In this document: one piece after another, positions 1-6,468 of the stretch
Layout: the number at the start of each line of letters is the position of its first letter
Position numbering within the stretch: the stretch's first letter is position 1
Origin: Aigarchaeota archaeon
GTDB lineage: Archaea; Thermoproteota; Nitrososphaeria_A; Caldarchaeales; Wolframiiraptoraceae
Assembly: GCA_025059415.1 (NCBI GenBank)
Contig: JANXDQ010000025.1
Coordinates: 1 to 13,811, forward strand
Direction of reading: 5' to 3'
DNA length: 13,811 nt
Translations under genes and position numbers: made by a program
The notes under the pieces: generated by a model
What the model saw: the letters and a program-made list of their open reading frames with translations, nothing else
The model's database searches: none
What the model was told of the DNA's origin: nothing

Positions 1-57
1 ATCTCTTCGCTCAAAACATCTCACAAACTAGAAAGTGGTCGTCAATTTAATAAGTAT

Positions 58-383
58 GGCGGCGGCAGCCCCCGAAAGGTGGCGGGAGGGAAAGGGGGCC
101 TCGGCAGCGGATAGGGGATCCAGCACGGATCTACACAGCGGCCCCGCCACGCCTTAGCGCTGCTCCCTCCCGGGCCTGACGCGGTTCGGCGTGTTGGGGA
201 TCTGTGGCCCACCCCTACAGGTGGGTCAGCTCCCTACGAGGCCCCATGTAGGCGCGCCTTCTTCTCCCCTCTTCCGCCGCTGTACCCCCTCCCTCAGGCG
301 CCCTCCCAGGTTACTGGCCCCCGCATGTAGCCCATTTCGGGTTACAGGGAAGGGCTAGCTCCCCGGCCCTACCTGCCGCCGCC
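58..383 (-). ncRNA. Archaeal SRP RNA (7S RNA)
   Basis: This is the RNA scaffold of the signal recognition particle, which binds SRP19 and SRP54 and targets nascent membrane and secreted proteins. On the minus strand the ends GGCGGCGGCAG and CTGCCGCC pair to form the closing helix typical of archaeal 7S RNA. The Alu-domain motif CCTGTAACCCGAAA, with its UGUAAC core, lies at 336-349. The S-domain helix 8 motif GTCAGGCCCGGGAGGGAGCA, which binds SRP54, lies at 161-180. The length of about 326 nt is in the usual archaeal range of roughly 300-330 nt, and the RNA is far more GC-rich than its flanks. A TATA box sits about 28 nt before the 5' end. Both ends are inferred from the terminal helix and could be off by a few bases. 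Positions 1-57, downstream of it, hold nothing I can assign. Confidence 0.95.
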
Positions 384-407
384 GATAATAGATCTTCAAC
401 GTCGGGG

Positions 408-414
408 ATATAAT
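408..414 (-). promoter_or_regulatory. TATA box of the SRP RNA gene
   Basis: On the minus strand the element reads ATTATAT and is centred about 28 nt upstream of the inferred SRP RNA 5' end, the standard archaeal TBP-box distance. It lies only 4 bp past the stop codon of the winged-helix gene at 418-651, so transcription of that gene would run straight into this promoter. Confidence 0.7.
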
Positions 415-417
415 CCT

Positions 418-651
418 TCAGTCCCCCTGGAAGGAGTCGAGCCCCCTCTCGGGCTTCAGGTAGACCTCCACCGCCCCAATCCTCCTCAGGAGCTGAAGCG
501 CGCTACGCGTATATTTCACCGAGTACCCGAGTTTTCTCGCGATTTCCCTCGAGGTATGCGGCCCATTATTCTTGAGGAAGATGAGTATCCTGAGGTGGCT
601 TGGATCTATGCTCTCCTCCGGGAACCTGCGGAAGACCCAGAGGTAGACCAA
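418..651 (-). CDS. Small winged-helix DNA-binding protein
   Basis: This 77-residue protein consists almost entirely of one winged-helix domain. A first helix at about 18-29 is followed by the helix-turn-helix SREIARKLGYSVKYTRSALQ (34-53) and a short wing ending near VEVYLKPE. It is probably a DNA-binding regulator, but nothing visible identifies its targets. The start is TTG at 649-651, preceded by the Shine-Dalgarno-like GGTGAT ending 4 nt before it. It lies 84 bp downstream of trpS on the same strand. That gap contains a TATA-like CCTATTAAG near 695-703, so it may have its own promoter or be read through from trpS. Its stop codon abuts the SRP RNA promoter. The domain call is secure; the function is unknown. 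Confidence 0.75.
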   Translation of the reverse strand: MVYLWVFRRFPEESIDPSHLRILIFLKNNGPHTSREIARKLGYSVKYTRSALQLLRRIGAVEVYLKPERGLDSFQGD

Positions 652-735
652 GTTATCACCTTCCCCGAATGCGGGAAAAGTGGCCGTCGGCCGCTTAATA
701 GGGTTACCACTTCGGCGGCCTGGAAGGGTGTCCGC

Positions 736-1881
736 TCACTCGTGGATCTTCTTCCACATTTCCCTCGCCAACTCGCCATCGTACATGTAGAGGTTAATGA
801 GTTCCCTCGCCTCCTCCCTCCGAGACTGATGCTCCTCCAAGAACTTTAACACCTTCTCGGTGAGGATCAACTTGAGTTCTCCGGTCAAGAGCTTCCCAGA
901 CCTATAATCCTCCTCGATCTTCCCGAGTTTGCCATCGTCGGGCTCAAAGAAATAGAATAGCCACTGGTAGGCGACGTCGATCTCCGGGTTTCCGCCGAGC
1001 TTCCTGTGGAGCTCTAGGGTCGGCTGGCCGCCAGAATACGCTTTCCAAATCTTCCTCCTAATGTCTTCCTTACCCTCGTGGAGGTAGATCGCGGATTCCG
1101 GGTCGCTTGCGCTCATCTTCCCGGTGGGCCCCATGAGGGGTGGGAGGAACTTGCTGTGGATGGCCGCGGCCTTGTGGAATCCGAGGCTCTCCGAGATGTC
1201 TCTCTGAATTCTCCAATATGGGTCCTGGTCTATCGCGCACGGTATCAAACACCTCCTCTTCTCGAAGAGTGATGGGATTATTTGGATCGCGGGGTAGAAG
1301 CTCATCCCGATATTCGTCTGCGCGTCGAATCCGAAGACCGCCCTGACCCAGCTGAAATTGATCTTCCTCGCGACCTTGAGCGCCAACGGATACATGTTCC
1401 GGATATACTCGGTGTCTTGGAAGATGAATGTGCGGTCCGGGTCGAATCCAACGGCCGCGATGTCCAACGCGTTTTCCTTTGCCCATTTCCTGGTCTCTTC
1501 GAGGGTGAGGCCTCGCCCCTCCTCCAGATACTTCTCATCATCGGTCAGCTGGATGTATGTGTTTACCTTGAATCGGTCTTGGAGCCACTTGGTGAAGTAG
1601 AATGGTATTATGTGGCCTATGTGCATCGGGCCGCTCGGCCCCCTCCCGGTGTATAGGAAGAATCCCCTGCCCGCCTCCCAGTCATCTAGGACCTTGTCGA
1701 GGTCTCTGTGGGAGAAGAATATCCGCCGCCTAAGGAGGTGGCTTGACTCCCCCGCATCCCTTATGAGCCTCTCAAGCAATTCATCGCTGATTATCTCGGT
1801 TCCGAACTTCTCCACGAGCTTGTTGTAGTCGACCTTTCCCTCGACCTTCCACGGCGTGACGATGAACTCCTCTTCTCTCAT
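736..1881 (-). CDS. trpS: Tryptophanyl-tRNA synthetase, archaeal type
   Basis: This class I synthetase charges tRNA-Trp with tryptophan in the cytoplasm. The nucleotide-binding HIGH motif is present as PMHIGH (residues 85-90) and the KMSKS loop as GKMSASD (254-260), a form typical of archaeal and eukaryotic TrpRS. The N-terminal segment before the Rossmann fold (residues 1-70) also fits that type. I start it at the ATG at 1879-1881, which gives 381 residues, because GAGGAG lies about 7 nt upstream. A TTG 51 nt further out (1930-1932) would add 17 residues that do not look like the family N terminus, and would overlap a possible TATA-like stretch. A strong TATA element at 1951-1964 would give a leader of about 50 nt. 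Confidence 0.95.
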   Translation of the reverse strand: MREEEFIVTPWKVEGKVDYNKLVEKFGTEIISDELLERLIRDAGESSHLLRRRIFFSHRDLDKVLDDWEAGRGFFLYTGRGPSGPMHIGHIIPFYFTKWLQDRFKVNTYIQLTDDEKYLEEGRGLTLEETRKWAKENALDIAAVGFDPDRTFIFQDTEYIRNMYPLALKVARKINFSWVRAVFGFDAQTNIGMSFYPAIQIIPSLFEKRRCLIPCAIDQDPYWRIQRDISESLGFHKAAAIHSKFLPPLMGPTGKMSASDPESAIYLHEGKEDIRRKIWKAYSGGQPTLELHRKLGGNPEIDVAYQWLFYFFEPDDGKLGKIEEDYRSGKLLTGELKLILTEKVLKFLEEHQSRREEARELINLYMYDGELAREMWKKIHE

Positions 1882-1950
1882 ATCCCGCTCCTCGCCCGGC
1901 TCACTCAAGCCAAAAATACCCACCCATGCCAAGTCTGGCTTCTAGCCGCC

Positions 1951-1964
1951 TAGATATATATCTA
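1951..1964. promoter_or_regulatory. Palindromic TATA element between trpS and the zinc-finger ORF
   Basis: TAGATATATATCTA is a perfect 14-bp palindrome in the divergent gap between trpS and the genes to its right. On the minus strand it is a good TATA box about 70-80 nt before the trpS ATG. It is further bracketed by CCGCC at 1946-1950 and GGCGG at 1977-1981. It could serve as a TATA box in either direction or as an operator for a dimeric regulator. Confidence 0.5.
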
Positions 1965-2050
1965 AAATTTCCACGAGGCGGAAACCCGGGATTTCACGTG
2001 ATAAAAATCTTATCTTTTCCCCGGGGTGTTCAAAATTACGGGTGGGAAAG

Positions 2051-2152
2051 GTGCCGCGGTGCGAGGTATGCGGCAGGAAGACCGAGAAGCTCTTCATGGT
2101 CGGCGGGAAACGCGTATGCGATAGGTGTAGGGATAAAGCAGGGCCCCCATAG
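2051..2152 (+). CDS. Putative 33-residue CxxC-CxxC zinc-finger protein
   Basis: This short ORF starts with GTG and encodes 33 residues. It begins MPRCEVCGRK and has Cys4/Cys7 and Cys23/Cys26, that is CxxC-15-CxxC, a plausible zinc-ribbon or treble-clef knuckle. It resembles an isolated N-terminal zinc knuckle such as that of archaeal MBF1, but no helix-turn-helix domain follows. GGTGGG lies 4 nt before the start. A TATA-like TGATAAAAATC near 1998-2008 would place transcription start near 2030. Codon choice (GAG, AGG, GGC) matches the neighbours. It lies 49 bp upstream of map on the same strand. The spaced cysteine pairs, ribosome-binding site and promoter support a real gene; its role is unknown. 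Confidence 0.6.
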   Translation: MPRCEVCGRKTEKLFMVGGKRVCDRCRDKAGPP

Positions 2153-2201
2153 AGGCGCTGAAAATCCTTAAACAAATCCCGATGGCTTAGGGGATGGAGA
2201 A

Positions 2202-3086
2202 TTGTTGGATTTAGGGAGGCTCAGGGAGGCGGGGGCAATAGCGAGGAGGATTCGAGACGAGGTGTATAGAGCCGTCAAGGAGGGGGTCAAGGTAATCGAG
2301 ATATGTGAAATCGTCGAGAAGGGGATCAGGGAACTCGGAGCTGAACCGGCGTTTCCATGCAATGTCGGCATAAATGAGGTCGCAGCCCACTACACATCGC
2401 CGCCCAGCGATCAAATGGTGATACCGCCGAGGAGCATCGTGAAGGTCGATATAGGGGTCTCTTTGGATGGCTATATAGCGGATACGGCGACGACGGTCGT
2501 GCTCAGCCCCGAGTTTGAGGCCATGTCCGGAGCCTCCCAAATAGTTCTACACGAGGCCATAAAGGCCATGGGCCCCGGGGTGAATGTTTCCCAAATAGGC
2601 TTCATAATACAGAAAACCGCGAACAAGCTCGGATTCAAGCCCATAAGGAACTTGACTGGACACGAGATCAAGCGATACCAGTTACATACGGGCCTCACTA
2701 TCCCGAACATCGCGGCCCCAGTCCCCGGAAAACTTCAGGTGAACCACGTCTATGCCGTTGAGCCGTTCCTCACGACCATGCGGGCGGCGGGCGAGGTAGT
2801 CTCGGCAAAGCTGGCAACGATTTTCAGAGCCGATCCAAGCGGGCTGAAGATGGAGAAATTGAGGTCAGAGGAGCGGCGGTTGCTGAGCTACTTGGTGGAG
2901 AGATTCAAGGGCTTACCCTACACGCCTAGGTGGATAGATGGCTTTGAAGAGAAGTTGCACGAGAGGTTGGTCAGGTTGGGGAGGATCCACGCGTACCCCG
3001 TCTTGGTTGAGCGCTCGGGGCAGCCGGTTGCTCAGGCAGAACACACGGTGGTGATCACCGAGGAGGGATGCGAGGTCATAACATGA
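2202..3086 (+). CDS. map: Methionine aminopeptidase, type II
   Basis: This enzyme removes the initiator methionine from new proteins using a dinuclear metal centre. The pita-bread fold residues are all visible: His63 in EVAAHYTSPP, metal ligands Asp83 and Asp94 in the KVDIGVSLDGYIAD region, His154 in GHEIKRYQLH, Glu187 in AVEPF and Glu280 in QAEHTVV. The 294-residue length and the helical insert before the final strand (about 212-262) match archaeal type II enzymes. Two tandem TTG codons (2202 and 2205) are possible starts after GGGATGGAGAA. The TATA-like CCTTAAACAAAT at 2167-2178 suggests a very short leader. It converges with the zinc-ribbon gene on the other strand, with 10 bp between the stops. 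Confidence 0.95.
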   Translation: MLDLGRLREAGAIARRIRDEVYRAVKEGVKVIEICEIVEKGIRELGAEPAFPCNVGINEVAAHYTSPPSDQMVIPPRSIVKVDIGVSLDGYIADTATTVVLSPEFEAMSGASQIVLHEAIKAMGPGVNVSQIGFIIQKTANKLGFKPIRNLTGHEIKRYQLHTGLTIPNIAAPVPGKLQVNHVYAVEPFLTTMRAAGEVVSAKLATIFRADPSGLKMEKLRSEERRLLSYLVERFKGLPYTPRWIDGFEEKLHERLVRLGRIHAYPVLVERSGQPVAQAEHTVVITEEGCEVIT

Positions 3087-3096
3087 GGAAGTTGGG

Positions 3097-3315
3097 CTAG
3101 GGGGTCTTCCTCTCCTCCTCCACGTAGATCCCAATTATCTTCATTTTGCTCGCACCACATTTTGGACACCTCTCCTCAACCTCCTTAAACACGTAATCCC
3201 CACCAGTGAATGGCCTAGAGTTCACGGTACCGCATTCCAAGCATTTTAGATGAGTTAGAGGCTGGGGGATTTCTTCGACTCCACGTCTCCGCGGCAACAT
3301 TTCGAGTAACTCCAC
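3097..3315 (-). CDS. Small zinc-ribbon protein
   Basis: This 72-residue protein has two CxxC pairs, CLEC (25-28) and CPKC (50-53), separated by 21 residues in the pattern of a zinc ribbon. A basic N terminus (PRRRG) and a strand-rich C-terminal MKIIGIYVEEE flank them. Such proteins usually bind RNA or DNA or act as small subunits of complexes, but I do not recognise the specific family. The start may be GTG at 3313-3315 or ATG at 3298-3300; the ATG has GTGGAG upstream of it. It follows the DUF1512 gene by 14 or 29 bp on the same strand, so the two are probably one operon. Confidence 0.75.
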   Translation of the reverse strand: MELLEMLPRRRGVEEIPQPLTHLKCLECGTVNSRPFTGGDYVFKEVEERCPKCGASKMKIIGIYVEEERKTP

Positions 3316-3329
3316 TCTCGGGGCATATT

Positions 3330-4463
3330 TTAGCTAATTCCTATGCCAACGGTGTTCCCTATTCCCGCGACTATTACCGAGAACCCCTCATCGACCTTAC
3401 TAGAAATCAGCTTCTTCACCTTCTCCACGACTTCATCGGCCGCCTTTGCTATGCTCTTCTTCATCGGGGTGATGGCCTCCCCGATCGACTGATAGATCGC
3501 GAAGGCATATAGTGGTATATTCATCTTCTTTGAGATCTCCTCGATCTTGAATTTGTCGACTCCTATGCCTCCGATCGCGGCCCCTATCCCCTCGACGACC
3601 TTGCCCGTTTCCTCCCCCTCAAGCTTCAGAGCCGCGTCGATCATGATTACGGCCTTGACTTTGTCTCTCTCGGATTCAAGGATCTTCAACAAGCCGTCAG
3701 CGGGCCTCCCAACGGCCCCACCTGGGCCCGCCGCCCTGAGGACGAAGACCCTCCTGCCGTCCATCTCGAATTCGTGGACTATTGTATCCTTCGCGACCTG
3801 GTAGGTCTTCTTCTCAAGCCCCTCAACGAGCTTCGCCACAGCCAGCACTCCGACTCCATCCCCTATGGGCTGGCCTTGGGTGAAGGCGTAGCAAGCCCTC
3901 CGATACGCCTCCGCGATCTCCATTATCTGGGGCATCAGCATCTGGATCTGGAGCACTATGTAGATGTTAGCCGTCCTCCTCCCCAGCAAATAATAGTGTC
4001 TCACAACCCTGTAGAGGTAATCCATCCCCCTCGCGACCTCGACGAGGTTCGTTAAAGTCTTTGACCACGCCTCATCCGCTTTCGTGCAAATTAGCTTCAC
4101 ATGCTCCTCAAAAACGTCCTCCCAAGTATTCACGATGTGCTCGAGCTTGTAGACTATGCCATACGGGTCCATGGACTCGGGCGCTATCATGAAGGATAAT
4201 AGGAGTTTGTCGAGTTCCTCGTCCACCTTCACCCCGTCTCCCGAATACTTCCTCAATACCTCCACGGTCTTGCCCCTAACCTCATCCCTCATCACTTTAA
4301 GCCTCTGAAGCCTCCGCTCCAAGTCCCTGAGAATATATGACAGCTGGAGCCGCTGCGAGAACGATGGATATATGAAGAAGATCATCAGGAAGAGAAGCCA
4401 TATTAGACTGCTAATGACCGAGATCAAGTCCTGTTGGCCAGAAACCTGGAGAAAATCCAGCAT
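3330..4463 (-). CDS. DUF1512 family membrane-anchored protein
   Basis: This 377-residue protein matches the archaeal DUF1512 family, which has no known function. One N-terminal membrane segment (about 18-35, SLIWLLFLMIFFIYP) is followed by a long charged helical region with coiled-coil character (about 38-70), a mostly helical middle (80-220) and a glycine-rich C-terminal domain. The latter carries GPGGAVGRP (246-254), EGIGAAIGGIGVDKFKIEE (291-309) and a closing VAGIGNTVGIG (365-375). These glycine motifs look like a nucleotide- or ligand-binding region, but that is inference. The ATG is preceded by TTTGGAG with a gap of about 11 nt, and by a TATA-like AACTTTTAGAG at 4501-4511. It is read divergently from the 5S rRNA gene and probably cotranscribed with the zinc-ribbon gene. 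Confidence 0.85.
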   Translation of the reverse strand: MLDFLQVSGQQDLISVISSLIWLLFLMIFFIYPSFSQRLQLSYILRDLERRLQRLKVMRDEVRGKTVEVLRKYSGDGVKVDEELDKLLLSFMIAPESMDPYGIVYKLEHIVNTWEDVFEEHVKLICTKADEAWSKTLTNLVEVARGMDYLYRVVRHYYLLGRRTANIYIVLQIQMLMPQIMEIAEAYRRACYAFTQGQPIGDGVGVLAVAKLVEGLEKKTYQVAKDTIVHEFEMDGRRVFVLRAAGPGGAVGRPADGLLKILESERDKVKAVIMIDAALKLEGEETGKVVEGIGAAIGGIGVDKFKIEEISKKMNIPLYAFAIYQSIGEAITPMKKSIAKAADEVVEKVKKLISSKVDEGFSVIVAGIGNTVGIGIS

Positions 4464-4526
4464 CCCGATACTTCTCCAAACAAGCTCTCAAAAGAAGCCG
4501 CTCTAAAAGTTTTCCCCCACCAAGAG

Positions 4527-4534
4527 TTAAATAC
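4527..4534 (+). promoter_or_regulatory. TATA box of the 5S rRNA gene
   Basis: TTAAATAC is centred about 26 nt before the 5S rRNA 5' end, the expected archaeal spacing. It shows that the 5S gene is transcribed on its own and not as part of a 16S-23S operon. Confidence 0.75.
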
Positions 4535-4555
4535 AAACCAAACAAACATTATATT

Positions 4556-4677
4556 GCTTGCCGGCCATAGCGGCCCGGGAAACGCCCGGACTCATTCCGA
4601 ACCCGGAAGCTAAGCCGGGTCGCGCCGGGGTATTAGTGGGGTGCGGGAGCCTCCGCGAGGCCCCGGTGCTGGCAAGC
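4556..4677 (+). rRNA. rrf: 5S ribosomal RNA
   Basis: The 122-nt sequence starts GCTTGCCGGCCATAGCGG and ends GGTGCTGGCAAGC; the two ends pair to form helix I. Inside are the conserved loop-C element CTCATTCCGAACCCGGAAG and the later GGGTATTAGTGGGG stretch typical of archaeal 5S rRNA. It stands alone, as is common in Thermoproteota, with its own TATA box. A pyrimidine-rich TTCTTCTCCCTTTAATTT follows the 3' end and probably terminates transcription. Confidence 0.96.
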
Positions 4678-4678
4678 A

Positions 4679-4696
4679 TTCTTCTCCCTTTAATTT
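4679..4696 (+). terminator. Likely T-rich terminator after 5S rRNA
   Basis: A pyrimidine tract with T clusters (TTCTTCTCCCTTTAATTT) begins 2 nt after the 5S 3' end. Archaeal RNA polymerase terminates at such T-rich tracts without needing a hairpin. Confidence 0.45.
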
Positions 4697-4738
4697 GGGG
4701 ATAAAGGATTAATTGCGGCGTCTTTTTACTTCATCTTT

Positions 4739-5644
4739 ATGGAAATTTTCTTAGATACCGCGGAGCTGGAAGAAATCAAGTTCGCGTCTTCGCTCGGCGT
4801 GATTGACGGCGTTACGACGAACCCCTCTTTAATCAAGAAGGCCGTTGAGCGCCGCCGCGGCGAGATATCGATGGTGGATTACATCAAGGAGATCCTGAAG
4901 CTTGTCCCGGGCCCTGTCAGCTTGGAGGTAATTAGTGTTAAGGCGGAGGACATGATCAGCGAGGCAAAGAAGCTGTATAAGCTTTTCAGCCCCTATGGAG
5001 AAGTTGTGATAAAGATCCCGATATGCCCCAGCACGGATGGCGAGTCGAATGTCTATGATGGATTGGGGGCGATAAGAGAACTCAAGGAAGCCGGGATACC
5101 GACGAATGTGACGCTCGTGATGACCCCTGAGCAGGCGCTTCTCGCGGCAAAGGCCGGCGCGGACTACGTAAGCCCCTTCGCTGGTAGAATCGATGACTAC
5201 ATCAGGGATCAACTGGGCATGAAGATGGATGCCGACTACGGGAAAGCCGACTACTTCGACTTCGAGCTTATGCGGAAATTGGCTGATGAACAACTAAGGA
5301 GGATCATCGAATCGCGTGGAGATTTCTCGCTGCGTGGGGCCTACATCGATGAGGAAATAAGGGATGCGGCGAATGCGGGACATGATAATGGGATTTACAG
5401 CGGCGTCGACCTCGTTAAGAAGATACTCGCGATTTACCGGAACTATAAATACTCAACGAAAGTGATAGCGGCGAGCATGAGGAATGCGAGACAAGTCAGA
5501 GAGATGGCGGAGCTGGGCGTGGACATCGTGACGATACCCTTTTACGTCCTAAAGGAGATGCTCCTCCACTACAAGACCATAGAGGGCATGCGTTTCTTCA
5601 TCGCAGACGTGGTTCCACAATATAAGAGGATCTTCGAAGAATAA
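4739..5644 (+). CDS. tal: Transaldolase / fructose-6-phosphate aldolase family protein with a large insertion
   Basis: This enzyme belongs to the class I aldolase family that transfers a dihydroxyacetone unit between sugar phosphates, or cleaves fructose 6-phosphate. Family signatures are LDTAEL with Asp6, GVTTNPSLI (24-32) with Asn28, the Schiff-base Lys92 in VIKIP, AGADYVSPFAGRIDD (139-153) and the late KVIAASMRNARQV (241-253). It has 301 residues, whereas the short TalC/FSA enzymes have about 215-220. The excess is mainly a segment of about 64 residues (154-217) between RIDD and the NGIYSGVDLV strand. The start is an ATG with no Shine-Dalgarno. A TATA-like GGATTAATT is centred 28 nt upstream, indicating a leaderless mRNA. 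It converges with rpe, with only 16 bp between stops. Whether it is a transaldolase or an aldolase cannot be told from sequence. Confidence 0.88.
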   Translation: MEIFLDTAELEEIKFASSLGVIDGVTTNPSLIKKAVERRRGEISMVDYIKEILKLVPGPVSLEVISVKAEDMISEAKKLYKLFSPYGEVVIKIPICPSTDGESNVYDGLGAIRELKEAGIPTNVTLVMTPEQALLAAKAGADYVSPFAGRIDDYIRDQLGMKMDADYGKADYFDFELMRKLADEQLRRIIESRGDFSLRGAYIDEEIRDAANAGHDNGIYSGVDLVKKILAIYRNYKYSTKVIAASMRNARQVREMAELGVDIVTIPFYVLKEMLLHYKTIEGMRFFIADVVPQYKRIFEE

Positions 5645-5660
5645 ATCCCCACAACTATCT

Positions 5661-6416
5661 TTACTTCCCATCTTTCAAAACGCGATCTACTTTGTGCCAC
5701 TTCTCATAGTAGGCCCTCTCCATTTCAGCTTTCAGCTTCTTTATGGCTTCTCTAATGTCTCCCTGGCCGAATGTCGCGGTTCCGGCGATGATCAGGCTTG
5801 CCCCCGCCTCGACTATCGAGTTAACGTTTTGAAGCGTTACCCCGCCGTCAATCGCTATGTCCACCTCGGGCCTCGAATCCAACATCTCCCTGGTCTTCTC
5901 GATCTTCTTCAACATACTTGGGATGAATGTCTGGCCCCCAAATCCCGGATCCACACCCATAATCAAGATCACGTCGACTTCATCGATGATCCACTCCATC
6001 GAAGATAATGGTGTTTCCGGACAGAGGGCAATTCCAGCCTTAATGCCTCGATCCCTAAGAGACCGGATCATCCGGTGAGCTTGTTTAGAGACCTCTATGT
6101 GAAATGTTACAACGTCTCCACCAGCATCGACGACGTCCTCGATAATGGCCTCGGGATTATCCACCATGAGGTGGACATAGAACGGCAGATCCGTCTCATC
6201 TCTAAGAGCCCTTATGACCATGGGCCCAAAGGTTATGTTTGGGACGAAGTGGCCATCGGCGATATCGAAGTGGAGGGCGTCGGCTCCAGCCTCCTCAACC
6301 CTTCTAACTTCTTCCCCAAGCCTCCTAAAATCCGCAGAGAGCAATGAGGGAGCGAGCTTCGGATACGGAATCTTCCCCAAATATTCTCCACCCCTCTTCA
6401 CAACGGCCTTCTTCAC
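5661..6416 (-). CDS. rpe: Ribulose-phosphate 3-epimerase
   Basis: This TIM-barrel enzyme interconverts ribulose 5-phosphate and xylulose 5-phosphate. Metal ligands and catalytic residues are in place: His49 and Asp51 in LHFDIADGHFVPN, His82 in VHLMV, and Asp190 in IAIDGGV. The flexible loop and phosphate-binding regions appear as MGVDPGFGGQTF (153-164) and AGTATFG (211-217). Two substitutions stand out against the usual signatures: DIADG for DVMDG, and GVDPGFGG for SVNPGFGG. The protein has 251 residues, with about 20 extra at the N terminus and a lysine-rich C-terminal tail. The start is GTG at 6414-6416, overlapping GAAGGT, with a clear TATA box about 32 nt upstream. It converges with the transaldolase gene, which acts on the same sugar-phosphate pool. 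Confidence 0.93.
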   Translation of the reverse strand: MKKAVVKRGGEYLGKIPYPKLAPSLLSADFRRLGEEVRRVEEAGADALHFDIADGHFVPNITFGPMVIRALRDETDLPFYVHLMVDNPEAIIEDVVDAGGDVVTFHIEVSKQAHRMIRSLRDRGIKAGIALCPETPLSSMEWIIDEVDVILIMGVDPGFGGQTFIPSMLKKIEKTREMLDSRPEVDIAIDGGVTLQNVNSIVEAGASLIIAGTATFGQGDIREAIKKLKAEMERAYYEKWHKVDRVLKDGK

Positions 6417-6444
6417 ACCTTCTAACGATATCTAATAAATCCGC

Positions 6445-6452
6445 ATTTATAT
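6445..6452 (-). promoter_or_regulatory. TATA box of rpe
   Basis: On the minus strand the element reads ATATAAAT inside GATATAAATG, centred about 32 nt before the rpe GTG start. This implies a leader of only a few nucleotides. Confidence 0.65.
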
Positions 6453-6468
6453 CTTTAAGATAGCCTCC

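Noticed and set aside
1070..1541. Second minus-strand frames inside trpS (138 and 79 codons)
   Set aside because: They overlap the conserved TrpRS frame, including its catalytic region, and read as arginine-rich shadow sequence.
1533..1550. CTGA followed by GATGATGA on the minus strand, resembling adjacent D' and C' boxes
   Set aside because: It encodes the conserved QLTDDEKY stretch of TrpRS, and no matching outer C and D boxes lie at guide-length spacing.
1282..1656. Long plus-strand ORFs opposite trpS (up to 124 codons)
   Set aside because: They lie antisense to a clear TrpRS gene and encode low-complexity sequence rich in Arg, Glu and Pro with no domain; they are shadows of GC-rich coding DNA.
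1882..1932. Upstream TTG extension of trpS by 17 residues
   Set aside because: The ATG at 1879-1881 has a GAGGAG ribosome-binding site, and the extra residues do not resemble the family N terminus.
3774..4055. 93-codon plus-strand ORF opposite the DUF1512 gene
   Set aside because: It is antisense to the family-matching protein and has the atypical composition of a shadow frame.
4829..5293. 154-codon minus-strand ORF opposite the transaldolase gene
   Set aside because: The plus strand encodes a recognised enzyme with catalytic residues; the opposite frame has no recognisable motif and no promoter or ribosome-binding site.
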